Assembly: GCA_031255425.1 (NCBI GenBank)
Contig: JAIRSN010000114.1
Location: 1 to 7,393 of the forward strand
DNA from: Dysgonamonadaceae bacterium
GTDB lineage: Bacteria; Bacteroidota; Bacteroidia; Bacteroidales; Azobacteroidaceae
Length of the DNA: 7,393 nt
Direction: 5' to 3'
A model generated the notes under the pieces. It was not told the DNA's origin, ran no database searches, and saw only the letters and a list, made by a program, of their open reading frames with translations. The translations under genes were made by a program, and so were the position numbers. Below are positions 1 to 6,851 of this stretch, in pieces; the stretch's first letter is position 1, and each line of letters opens with the position of its first letter.

Positions 1-98
1 AGTTTATGATTGACGAGGACGGACAGCTCGTGGATGTCCTGCTTCCTCAAGCCGGTTTTTACGAAAAAGTAGCTGCATGGGTCGAGGGTAATCGTTGA
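1..98 (+). CDS. C-terminal end of an unrecognised protein (partial)
   Basis: An open frame enters from the left edge (first full codon at 3) and ends at TGA 96-98. It gives 31 residues that begin FMIDEDGQLVDVLLPQAG and end AAWVEGNR. The codon use looks ordinary, and a hairpin terminator starts 30 nt after the stop, which supports a real gene end. I do not recognise the family. The IDEDGQLV stretch looks like a beta-hairpin turn of the kind seen in many alpha/beta proteins, and the end is likely an amphipathic helix, but this fragment is too short to assign a function. It shares direction with the two large genes but is separated from them by a terminator and a new promoter. Confidence 0.65.
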   Translation, partial: FMIDEDGQLVDVLLPQAGFYEKVAAWVEGNR

Positions 99-128
99 GC
101 CGCTCGCGCCCACTGATCAACAAGACTT

Positions 129-166
129 AGCCGGCTGTCGAATCTGTTTTCGACAGCCGGCTGTTT
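129..166 (+). terminator. Hairpin terminator of the upstream partial gene
   Basis: A perfect 14-bp inverted repeat (129-142 with 149-162, arm AGCCGGCTGTCGAA) encloses a 6-nt loop and is followed by GTTT. The stem is long and GC-rich but the T-tract is short. Its position 30 nt after the stop at 98 and before the next promoter fits an intrinsic terminator. Confidence 0.75.
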
Positions 167-182
167 AATGTCCTGCCTTGAC

Positions 183-207
183 TAATGAAATATTAAGTAT
201 TTCACTA
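183..207. promoter_or_regulatory. Candidate operator: 25-bp near-palindrome upstream of the esterase promoter
   Basis: The arms TGAAATA (186-192) and TATTTCA (198-204) are exact inverted repeats around a 5-nt centre. After one mismatched pair (185/205) they continue with TA/TA (183-184 with 206-207), so 9 of 10 arm positions pair. The dyad ends 12 nt before the -7 element and covers the expected -33 region, where a bound regulator would affect polymerase. It is AT-rich, so it could be chance. The binding protein is unknown. Confidence 0.4.
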
Positions 208-219
208 ACCCGGCGTCGT

Positions 220-227
220 TACATTTG
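220..227 (+). promoter_or_regulatory. Bacteroidota-type -7 promoter element for the esterase gene
   Basis: TACATTTG is a perfect match to the Bacteroidota -7 consensus TAnnTTTG. Transcription would start a few bases downstream, giving a leader of roughly 30 nt before the ATG at 267. No clean TTTG -33 box is visible at the usual spacing, only TATTTC around 198-203. The leader is A-rich (AAACAAACAAAAAAATTATT region), typical of translation starts in this phylum. Confidence 0.6.
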
Positions 228-266
228 CCCCAATTTATATCATAAACAAACAAAAAAATTATTCCC

Positions 267-3200
267 ATGAAAAAACTTAGAATTACTCTACTCTTTTCAT
301 CCCTACTGATTGCGACCCTTGTCGGAGCGCAACAAGTACCCAAAGTAGTTGGCGTTATTGCAGCTAAAAGCACGGTCAGCCGGAATGGGCCGAACGACAG
401 CGGACAGTACGGGTTCCAATGGTATTCGCGCCCGAGTATCGACGCTTCCGGGTCGCAGTTGGAGAACCTTGTGTTGAAAATGCGTGTTTACATCGACAAT
501 CTCGACCGCCCGGGCGATGTGTCGTTTATTCAGGCGACTAACTACAACAAGATTGAGTTCGGGCCGAGCCAAACCTCTTTCTTTGGCTGGGATATTAAAC
601 CCCTGAACCTGCAACACGGCTGGACGGATTTATATCTGCCGCTCTCCGGCACCGGCGTCCCCGCCAACTTCGACTTGTCCCAGCCATTCGCCTGGTTCCG
701 GTTCTGCCTGGCGCATATCCAGGGGGAACCCGACGCGCTGCAAATCCGCCTGAAAGACGTTGAACTGATTGACGCCTCGGTCCTGGTGGATCCGCCGGTG
801 GTGGAAGAACCCGCCTACAACACCGATTACCTGGTCGCCGAGGTTCCCTACACCTTCGACAAGCCGCTGGCGAACAACACGACTTTCGCCGTCGGACAGC
901 AGATTGTCCCGGCTATCGACGCTTCGGCGCACAACCGCCAGCAACTCTACCTGATGTTCGACGCCGATATTACCGAACAGACGCCCGGCGATATATTTGT
1001 TCTCAGCCGCGTTTCGGGACAAATCGAACTCACCAGCACCACCGGACCCGACCAGAAAGAAATGCTGTGGGGCATCGGTAGCGTAGACTGGAAAGCGGGA
1101 CGGCATACTTACTCCCTGCCGTTTTCCACGTCGGGCAACAGCGGGGGCAACCTCGAACTCGACCACATCAGTTTCATTCGTTTTTATGCCGTCAATGTGC
1201 CTGCCGACTACACCGGGCGCATCGATATGTCGGTCTCGAACGTGAAAATCGTCGACCTTACCCATCAGACCAAGCTGCCTGCGCTCTTCGGCGACAAGAT
1301 GATGTTCCAGCAAAACAAACCGGTAAAAATCTGGGGGACGGCAGTTCCGGGGAAAACCATCACGGTCGACTGGTACAAAGGCGAAACGAAGATAGACAGT
1401 CAGAACAGCGCCGTTTCCGAAGCGGGAACCTGGGAGGTCACTTTCGGCGCGCAGACGGCGGGTTACGACAAATACCGGCTGGAGGTGAAAGAAGGCGAAA
1501 CGCTTATCCAGACGGTGGACGATATTCTGGTCGGCGAAGTCTGGCTGTCGTCGGGACAGTCGAACATGGCGCTGAACGTAGCCGGAACGATTGACGGACC
1601 CGAATTGATGGCAAACGCCGGCAACGACTTCCTCCGTTTCTTCCTCGAACCGACCGCTAACATCGCCCCGTGGACGCCCAACACCGACATCCAGGGCGCT
1701 TACTGGGGAAGCGGAAACGACGGGATGCAGGTGGGAAAGGTCTCGGCGGTGGCTTATGCCATGGCGGTCAAGTTGCAGCAGGAACTGAATATCCCGGTGG
1801 GAATTATCAACACCGCCGTCGGCAGTTCGGTGATTGAGGCGTGGCTGCCTGCGCAGGATATTGACACCGACCCCGAACTGGTTCTGGCGATGAAACGTTT
1901 GGGCTTGTACCTGGACGAGGAGTTTTATCCCGACGGCACCAACCAGATGAGTTCGTACTACAACCTGAAGATACATCCTTTGTCCGGCTATAATATCTGC
2001 GGAATGATCTGGTACCAGGGCGAAAGCAACAGCCAGCGCCCGCACATTTACGCCCGGCAACTCGACTTGTTGAAACGATCCTACGAGCGCGTGTTCGGTT
2101 TCACCGGCAACGACATGCCCTTTATCTTCTGCCAGCTTTGCCCCTGGGTGCAGTCGCTCGAAAACCCGCAAAACCTTGCCTCCATTGCCGAGGCGATGTA
2201 CGATGCCTGGGCGATGAACCCGGATGATATGGCGATGTTGCCGCTCTACGACACCGACATTACCTATGTGGGCAATGTGGTGATTCACCCGACCAACAAA
2301 ACGCCGGTGGGACGGCGCTTCGCTACCGCCGCGCTGAACATGGTTTACAACCGGGCGGGCGAATACACGGCGCCTGTTTTCGACCGTTTCCGCATACAGG
2401 GCGACACCTTGATAGTGAAATTCGCGCACGTGGGCGACGGGTTGAAAACCGTTACCGGCATGGACGAAGTCCGCGGCTTTGCCGTATGCGACGAGCAGAA
2501 TGTCTATGTTGCCGCTCAAGCGCGGATTGTTTCGGACGACGAGGTAGCCGTGTGGAACGAGCGCGTAAAGCATCCGCTGCAACTGACCTACGCCTGGGCA
2601 AGTTACAATGTAACATCCAACCTTGCCAATTCGGTGGACATCCCGGCGGCGCCCTTCCGCAGTGACCGCCTTTCCGCCGGTGCGAAACACTACAATCCGC
2701 AGGACTGGGCGTATGCCGACGGCGCTATCTGGGGCGTTGATGCCGGCGACGGCGTCGGCTTTCTCCCCGCCTGGACAAAGTCGGACAACGCTACGCTGAC
2801 CTACAACGAAGCGGTGAAGTCGGAAGGGAAAGCCTCCCTGAAAGTGGATTACACCTTGAGCGAAGCGGGCGTGGCAAGCGCCGGTCCGGTCTTCTCCCAC
2901 AAAACCGTGGTGCCGCAGCTGGCAAACTTCAACACCCTCACGATTGATGTGCTGAATCCCGATAACCGCGAAAAGTCCGTCGCCCTCCTGCTCCAAAGCG
3001 GCGCGGCAACTTACCGGGCGCGGTTTGTGGGCTACGAGGGTTCGGAAACGCAACCGGCAGCCACCCTGGGCAAGACTTCCGCTTTCCGCCCGTTGACCTT
3101 CCTGCTGAAGGACTTGCTCACGGAAGCGGGCGAGGCGGTTGCCAATCCCGGTGTGGTGCTGAACAATGTCAGCGGACTGCAAATCACGGTTGGCGACAAT

Positions 3201-3512
3201 GCCGGCGGCGCGATTTATCTCGATCGTGTGCGGTTTGGCTTCTCGACGGAGAAACAGCCGGTGTTTACCGTCCTGTCGCCGGTCAGTGCGCGTCCCGTCG
3301 AAATCATTGCGGCTGATAATGCCTTGCAAATTGCTTCGGATGATCTGGTCTGCCGGGTCGATGTCCTGGATTTGCAGGGCAAAACCGTCTTTTCCAAAGC
3401 CGGTATCCGTAGCCCGGAGTATGCGGTGAATCATTTGCCGGGACCGAAATTTTACTTGGTCAAGGTACAGACCCGGCATTTCCATTCGGTACAAAAGGTG
3501 GTGGTCAATTAG
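267..3512 (+). CDS. Secreted multidomain sialate O-acetylesterase-type SGNH esterase with T9SS sorting domain
   Basis: This 1081-residue exported carbohydrate esterase probably removes O-acetyl groups from sialic acids or from acetylated plant or host glycans; the substrate cannot be told from sequence. Residues 1-21 are a signal peptide (MKKLRIT, then a hydrophobic core, with VGA-QQ as the likely cleavage site). Residues 27-170 and 188-332 are two similar beta-rich, carbohydrate-binding-like modules ending in KDVELID and SNVKIVD, 161 residues apart. Residues 337-417 match the beta-sandwich that precedes the catalytic part in this family (LPALFGDKMMFQQ, VKIWGTAVPG). The SGNH catalytic domain spans about 418-798: GQSNM with nucleophile Ser432, NTAVGSSVIEAW at 515-526, WYQGESN at 582-588, and His674 in IHPTNK. 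The residue two before His674, often Asp or Asn in relatives (D/N-I-H-P), is Val672 here. Residues 808-992 form another CBM-like module (KASLKVDY, AIYLDRVRFGF). About 1003-1081 is a type-A T9SS sorting domain (VDVLDLQGKTV, FYLVKVQ, final KVVVN). The protein is longer than simple family members because of the added modules. Confidence 0.92.
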   Translation: MKKLRITLLFSSLLIATLVGAQQVPKVVGVIAAKSTVSRNGPNDSGQYGFQWYSRPSIDASGSQLENLVLKMRVYIDNLDRPGDVSFIQATNYNKIEFGPSQTSFFGWDIKPLNLQHGWTDLYLPLSGTGVPANFDLSQPFAWFRFCLAHIQGEPDALQIRLKDVELIDASVLVDPPVVEEPAYNTDYLVAEVPYTFDKPLANNTTFAVGQQIVPAIDASAHNRQQLYLMFDADITEQTPGDIFVLSRVSGQIELTSTTGPDQKEMLWGIGSVDWKAGRHTYSLPFSTSGNSGGNLELDHISFIRFYAVNVPADYTGRIDMSVSNVKIVDLTHQTKLPALFGDKMMFQQNKPVKIWGTAVPGKTITVDWYKGETKIDSQNSAVSEAGTWEVTFGAQTAGYDKYRLEVKEGETLIQTVDDILVGEVWLSSGQSNMALNVAGTIDGPELMANAGNDFLRFFLEPTANIAPWTPNTDIQGAYWGSGNDGMQVGKVSAVAYAMAVKLQQELNIPVGIINTAVGSSVIEAWLPAQDIDTDPELVLAMKRLGLYLDEEFYPDGTNQMSSYYNLKIHPLSGYNICGMIWYQGESNSQRPHIYARQLDLLKRSYERVFGFTGNDMPFIFCQLCPWVQSLENPQNLASIAEAMYDAWAMNPDDMAMLPLYDTDITYVGNVVIHPTNKTPVGRRFATAALNMVYNRAGEYTAPVFDRFRIQGDTLIVKFAHVGDGLKTVTGMDEVRGFAVCDEQNVYVAAQARIVSDDEVAVWNERVKHPLQLTYAWASYNVTSNLANSVDIPAAPFRSDRLSAGAKHYNPQDWAYADGAIWGVDAGDGVGFLPAWTKSDNATLTYNEAVKSEGKASLKVDYTLSEAGVASAGPVFSHKTVVPQLANFNTLTIDVLNPDNREKSVALLLQSGAATYRARFVGYEGSETQPAATLGKTSAFRPLTFLLKDLLTEAGEAVANPGVVLNNVSGLQITVGDNAGGAIYLDRVRFGFSTEKQPVFTVLSPVSARPVEIIAADNALQIASDDLVCRVDVLDLQGKTVFSKAGIRSPEYAVNHLPGPKFYLVKVQTRHFHSVQKVVVN

Positions 3513-3526
3513 ATTGACGCCGGTGC

Positions 3527-3575
3527 AAAAAACCTCATTTCCACCTGATAAAACCGGGTAGAAATGAGGTTTTTT
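3527..3575. terminator. Bidirectional intrinsic terminator after the esterase gene
   Basis: A perfect 15-bp inverted repeat pairs 3527-3541 (A6 then CCTCATTTC) with 3561-3575 (GAAATGAGG then T6). Past one mismatch the stem continues for four more pairs (3543-3546 with 3556-3559, one of them G-T). The A-tract on one side and the T-tract on the other allow function on either strand. It starts 14 nt after the esterase stop and separates the two large genes into different transcripts. Confidence 0.88.
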
Positions 3576-3631
3576 ATATAGTCAAACTAAATCAGGAACA
3601 ACGCTGCGCCACAAAAACAGGGGAACGATGG

Positions 3632-3653
3632 TTATTAATTCAAATTTTAATAA
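3632..3653. promoter_or_regulatory. AT-rich dyad directly upstream of the regulator's -7 element
   Basis: TTATTAA (3632-3638) and TTAATAA (3647-3653) are exact inverted repeats with an 8-nt centre, and they abut the -7 element at 3654. The site lies where a self-regulating DNA-binding protein would act. The arms are all A/T, so a chance dyad is quite possible. It does not match the dyad at 183-207. Confidence 0.25.
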
Positions 3654-3661
3654 TAACTTTG
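3654..3661 (+). promoter_or_regulatory. Bacteroidota-type -7 promoter element for the Kelch/SARP-like regulator gene
   Basis: TAACTTTG matches the consensus TAnnTTTG perfectly and lies 33 nt before the ATG at 3694, a spacing close to that seen at 220-227 before the esterase. It falls inside the first codons of the longer open frame that starts at 3628, so a transcript begun here could only use the start at 3694. The -33 region is AT-rich without a clear TTTG box. Confidence 0.55.
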
Positions 3662-3693
3662 CTTACTCTTTTTCGAATAAAAACACAACTGAC

Positions 3694-6261
3694 ATGAAAT
3701 ACACCCATAGAAGAGCGAAGAATAGAGTCCTTTGGCTGTTTTTAGTATTCTCATTTACAAACGCTTTCCCCCACGAGCCGCAATATGGCCTGCAATTCCG
3801 CGCTTACAGTTACGAACCGGAAATGCGTACCAGCCTGGACCTGAGCCCGGATGACTTTATCACATTTCCCGATGGTTTTTCCCTTGATTTTGATGTGAAA
3901 TTTGCGTTCAAAGAAGTTCAATCTTACGGGTATGTGTTCCGGATGACGGACAGGAGCGACCACAAGATAGACCTGGTGCTGAGCGACAAAAGCGTGTCGT
4001 TTTCTTCCTCGCCCGGCAACATTATCCTGATCCGCGACTTCGCCGAAGTGAAGCTGGTTCCGGATCAGTGGATGAAAGTACGGCTGGATGTCAACCGGGA
4101 GAAGTCGGAGCTGAAAGTCCGCATCGGCAACCTGGTGCAGCAATGGGAGGTGCCGGAAGTCCGGGCGTTCCGTGATGTGCGGGTGGTGTTCGGGAAGAAC
4201 AATTACCATGAAACGCACGCGGTGGACGTTCCCGATATGACTCTCAGGGACGTAAAGCTGGAGGACCGGGAGGGGGTGCAGTATCATTGGAAGCTGGCGA
4301 AGCATACGCCGGACGGTGTTTACGACGAACTGAAACACCGTTTTGCCCGGTGCGAACACCCCAACTGGGTGTTGATGCAAAATACGGTCTGGAAAAAAGA
4401 AAGCACGTTTACCTGTGGCGAAAACTCGTACATCGCCTATAACCCCGACGAAAATGTGATTGCGGTAGCCGACCGGCAGTTCTTCTACCGCTTTTCCCTG
4501 AATGACAAACAGCTCCGGAAGCGCGCCATCAGCCGGGGACTTGCCTATCCCCGCTACGCCAACCAGATGATTTACAATCCGGCGGATGCCCGGTATTACG
4601 CCTACAACCTGGTGAAGGAGGGCGATGCCAGGGAGTTTGCCGCTTTCCACCCGGCGGCCGGGGCGTGGGCGGAAACAACGCCGCACAACCACTACTCCGA
4701 CTATTGGCACCACAACCGGTATTTCTCCGTGAGGGACAACGTCCTCTACCTTTTTGGGGGATACGGGCACCACAAGTACAAGCGCGACGTGTTTCGCTAC
4801 CGGGTGTCGACCGGCGAATGGTCGCAGCACACGCTGGCGGGCGACAGCATCGAGCCGCGTTACCTGAGCGGTTTGGGGGTACTCGGCGACAACCGGCTGT
4901 TGCGGTTCGGCGGCTATGGCAGCGAGAGCGGCAACCAGGAGTTATCGCCCCGGCATTACTACGATGCCTACTCGATTGATCTCGAAACGCTGTCGGCAAA
5001 AAAGATATGGACACTGGACGCGCCGGAGGAGAATTTTGTCGTCTCCAACTCTTTGGTGACCGATACGGCGAACAATTGCTTTTACGCGCTCTGTTATCCT
5101 TTCACCAGGTACAACACCACGGTGGTTTTGTACCGTTTTTCGTTGACCGAACCGGTGGCGGAGGCGCTGGCGGATACCATTTCCCTGGGGTTCAAGGATG
5201 CGGGGTCGTTTGTGGATCTGTTTTTGGACAGGGCGAACCGGCAGTTGGTTGCCGTCACGTCGTCCGGCATCGCGAAGGACTCCCTGGCCAGCATTTCTAT
5301 CTATTCTTTGTCGTATCCTCCTTTTAAGAAGGAAGATTTGTACCAGCCGGTCCCGGTGGTAAAAAAGACCTGGGGCATGCGGGAGGTGTCTTTCGCGGCG
5401 GCGGCGCTGATTGCGCTCGTGCTGCTGGTTTACTTCGGCGTTTACTTCGTCACCCGGAAACCGGAGGTGCCGGAAGTGCCGGAGGAAGAGGAGGAGGAGG
5501 GTTCGACCGGCATTACGTCTGTCAAATCCGTGCGCAAGCAGGCAATCTTTCTCTTTGGCGGCTTCCAGGTGATCGACGCGAACGCCCGGGACCTGACGGC
5601 ATGGTTCAAACCTTTGGTCAAGAACCTGTTCTTGCTGATCCTGCTGCACACCATCAAGAACGGGAAGGGTATTTCGTTCAGGAAACTGAAGGAAATCCTC
5701 TGGTTCGACATGACCGAGGAAAATGCGAACAACAACCGGGGCGTGGCGATGAGCAAGATCCGGCAAATCATGAAGCATGTGGGCGAAATCCGGTTTCTGA
5801 AGCAGGGTGTATACTGGCTCATTGAGTTCGGGACCGATATTTACTGCGATTATTTCGAGGCGCTGGTTTTGATGCGGAAGATTAAGGAGAGTCCGGTGGT
5901 CGGCATCAAGGACCTGAAGCGGTTGCTGGCGATTGTATCGGAGGGCGAACTGTTGCCCAACATTCAAATCGACTGGGCGGACTCGTTTAAATCTGATTTT
6001 TCGAACGATTTTATTGACCTGATCCTGCCGCTGATGACGCGGAAGGACCGCCGTTTCTCCGACGCGCTGTTTATCGACATGGCGAACGCTGTTTTTATCC
6101 ATGACCGCCTGAATGAGGATGCCTTGCGGCTGAAATGTTCCCTGCTGGTGAAAACGGGCAAGAATGGCCTGGCGAAAAATACCTATACGGCTTTCGTCAA
6201 GGAATATGCTGCGTGGTTTGCGACCGAATACAAGTACTCGTTCGACCAGGTTATTGGTTAA
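3694..6261 (+). CDS. Membrane-spanning one-component regulator: LamG-like + Kelch sensor, one TM helix, SARP/BTAD-like cytoplasmic region
   Basis: The protein has 855 residues from this start. Residues 2-11 (KYTHRRAKNR) are basic and 12-25 (VLWLFLVFSFTNAF) hydrophobic, a signal peptide or anchor. About 31-193 looks like a LamG/concanavalin-type beta-sandwich (FSLDFDVKF, WMKVRLDVN). About 208-545 resembles a Kelch-type propeller, with FGGYG at 354-358 and 405-409 and blades such as FRYRVSTGEW. A single strong transmembrane helix lies at 565-587, followed by TRK and an acidic linker with six Glu (597-602). Residues about 614-723 resemble the OmpR/SARP-type winged helix: LFGGFQV strand, helix LFLLILLHTI, ISFRKLKEILW, a basic helix around GVAMSKIRQIMKHVG, then the hairpin GVYWLIEFG. 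The rest is helical and BTAD-like (SEGELLPN, dW, then EDALRLKCSLLVKTGKNGLA). Topology should be sensor outside, DNA-binding end inside. A longer in-frame ATG at 3628, preceded by AGGGGAA, would add 22 Asn/Ser-rich residues before the signal peptide and lies upstream of the promoter, so 3694 is preferred. DNA binding and ligand are inferred; annotation by similarity may call it a galactose-oxidase-like protein. Confidence 0.85.
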   Translation: MKYTHRRAKNRVLWLFLVFSFTNAFPHEPQYGLQFRAYSYEPEMRTSLDLSPDDFITFPDGFSLDFDVKFAFKEVQSYGYVFRMTDRSDHKIDLVLSDKSVSFSSSPGNIILIRDFAEVKLVPDQWMKVRLDVNREKSELKVRIGNLVQQWEVPEVRAFRDVRVVFGKNNYHETHAVDVPDMTLRDVKLEDREGVQYHWKLAKHTPDGVYDELKHRFARCEHPNWVLMQNTVWKKESTFTCGENSYIAYNPDENVIAVADRQFFYRFSLNDKQLRKRAISRGLAYPRYANQMIYNPADARYYAYNLVKEGDAREFAAFHPAAGAWAETTPHNHYSDYWHHNRYFSVRDNVLYLFGGYGHHKYKRDVFRYRVSTGEWSQHTLAGDSIEPRYLSGLGVLGDNRLLRFGGYGSESGNQELSPRHYYDAYSIDLETLSAKKIWTLDAPEENFVVSNSLVTDTANNCFYALCYPFTRYNTTVVLYRFSLTEPVAEALADTISLGFKDAGSFVDLFLDRANRQLVAVTSSGIAKDSLASISIYSLSYPPFKKEDLYQPVPVVKKTWGMREVSFAAAALIALVLLVYFGVYFVTRKPEVPEVPEEEEEEGSTGITSVKSVRKQAIFLFGGFQVIDANARDLTAWFKPLVKNLFLLILLHTIKNGKGISFRKLKEILWFDMTEENANNNRGVAMSKIRQIMKHVGEIRFLKQGVYWLIEFGTDIYCDYFEALVLMRKIKESPVVGIKDLKRLLAIVSEGELLPNIQIDWADSFKSDFSNDFIDLILPLMTRKDRRFSDALFIDMANAVFIHDRLNEDALRLKCSLLVKTGKNGLAKNTYTAFVKEYAAWFATEYKYSFDQVIG

Positions 6262-6284
6262 GGCTACCCTGCGCCGCTTTTGCA

Positions 6285-6325
6285 AATCAGGTTGCGGCTG
6301 TGCCGCTACCTGATTGTTCTTTTTT
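6285..6325 (+). terminator. Intrinsic terminator of the regulator gene
   Basis: The outer stem AATCAGGT/ACCTGATT (6285-6292 with 6308-6315) and, past one T-T mismatch, the inner stem GCGGC/GCCGC (6294-6298 with 6302-6306) close a 3-nt loop. A T-rich tract follows (TTCTTTTTT, 6317-6325). It begins 23 nt after the stop at 6261. Its T-tract is also the outer edge of the 31-bp repeat that starts at 6316. Confidence 0.85.
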
Positions 6326-6430
6326 GGCGGCTCAGCCGCTTTTATATTTTTGGGAGGCAGGGTCCCTATGCGTAGCAAATACACCGTACTCCTTTAAATT
6401 ATAAAAGCGGCTGCGCCGCCAAAAAAGAAC
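6316..6430. repeat. 31-bp inverted repeat of a GCGGC-hairpin/T-tract element
   Basis: The left arm 6316-6346 and right arm 6400-6430 are inverted copies with one mismatch in 31 (T6332 against the complement of the right arm), separated by 53 nt. Each arm contains its own small hairpin (GCGGC-N3-GCCGC) flanked by T-rich tracts, so each resembles a mini-terminator. Two divergent copies like this could serve as terminators for both strands or be remnants of a small palindromic repeat family. The 53-nt centre shows nothing recognisable. Confidence 0.85.
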
Positions 6431-6512
6431 CAAAAAAAATCAAGGCTTGGCTTCTTGGCGGACCGCTCTGATACCGCCGGCTAAACGGAGTACAACTCGC
6501 TTCGCTCAAACA

Positions 6513-6546
6513 GGCGGCGCAGCCGCTTTTATATTTTTGGGAGGCA
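6513..6546 (+). repeat. Third copy of the GCGGC-hairpin/T-tract element (direct)
   Basis: These 34 nt match 6326-6359 at 33 of 34 positions: GGCGGC-N-CAGCCGC followed by TTTTATATTTTTGGGAGGCA. The identity extends well past the hairpin into the T-tract and GGGAGGCA tail, so this is a duplicated element and not only similar terminators. The upstream GTTCTTTTTT segment present at 6316 is missing here. Confidence 0.85.
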
Positions 6547-6627
6547 CGGCGTATCGGCTTGGCTGCGGGTGTTTCCGCCTCGAAGCCTAGGCCGGGGGGG
6601 CGGAAGCGCAGCCCGGAGGGCAGCCGC

Positions 6628-6820
6628 CAACCCGGAGGGTTGAATAGGAGTAACCCCGGGTGTCAACCCGGGGCAGCAGGAACCCCACCTGTCCATACAA
6701 CCCGGAACGGGTTGAATAATATACGCGGTTATTCGACTCCTGCGGGGTCGGGTGCAGGGGGGCGCATGCTTCTGCCCCGGGTTTGCACCCGGGGTTACTC
6801 CTATTCAACCCTGCGGGTTG
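6628..6820. repeat. Large nested inverted repeat with 49-bp arms
   Basis: The arms 6628-6676 and 6772-6820 are reverse complements at 46 of 49 positions and enclose a 95-nt centre. Each arm folds on itself too: CAACCC-GGA-GGGTTG (6628-6642), CCCCGGGT-GTCA-ACCCGGGG (6654-6673), and their counterparts in the right arm. The centre holds a further perfect hairpin, CAACCCG-GAA-CGGGTTG (6698-6714), and a near-inverted pair GTTGAATAA/TTATTCGAC (6711-6719 with 6729-6737). Short open frames across it on both strands arise from the repeats and have no credible start. This resembles an interspersed non-coding repeat; I cannot name the family. Confidence 0.88.
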
Positions 6821-6821
6821 T

Positions 6822-6851
6822 AGCGCCGCATCCGCTTTTATTTTTTAGGGA
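6822..6851 (+). repeat. Degenerate fourth copy of the GCGGC/T-tract element
   Basis: These 30 nt align without gaps to 6513-6542 at 25 of 30 positions (shared CCGCTTTTAT, T-rich tract, GGGA tail). The hairpin is damaged. Together with the copy at 6513-6546 it brackets the large inverted repeat in direct orientation, so the inverted repeat may sit inside a duplicated flank or a composite repeat unit. Confidence 0.5.

Noticed and set aside
178..206. Sigma70-like TTGACT box at 178-183 with a -10 about 17 nt downstream
   Set aside because: The sequence at the -10 position (TTCACT) is poor, and a perfect Bacteroidota TAnnTTTG element lies closer to the start at 220-227.
630..3494. A 954-codon open frame on the minus strand across the esterase gene
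   Set aside because: It mirrors the plus-strand gene in a GC-rich codon context, has an Arg/His/Gln/Val-rich composition without domains, and the plus-strand product has clear family motifs.
4942..6384. A 480-codon minus-strand open frame across the regulator gene, plus others at 3751-4830 and 4529-5014
   Set aside because: Shadow frames of a plus-strand gene with signal peptide, membrane helix and recognisable domains; no promoter or recognisable product on the minus strand.
6628..6820. Insertion sequence or transposon ends
   Set aside because: No transposase frame lies between the arms (95 nt only) and no target duplication can be seen; it is kept as a non-coding repeat.
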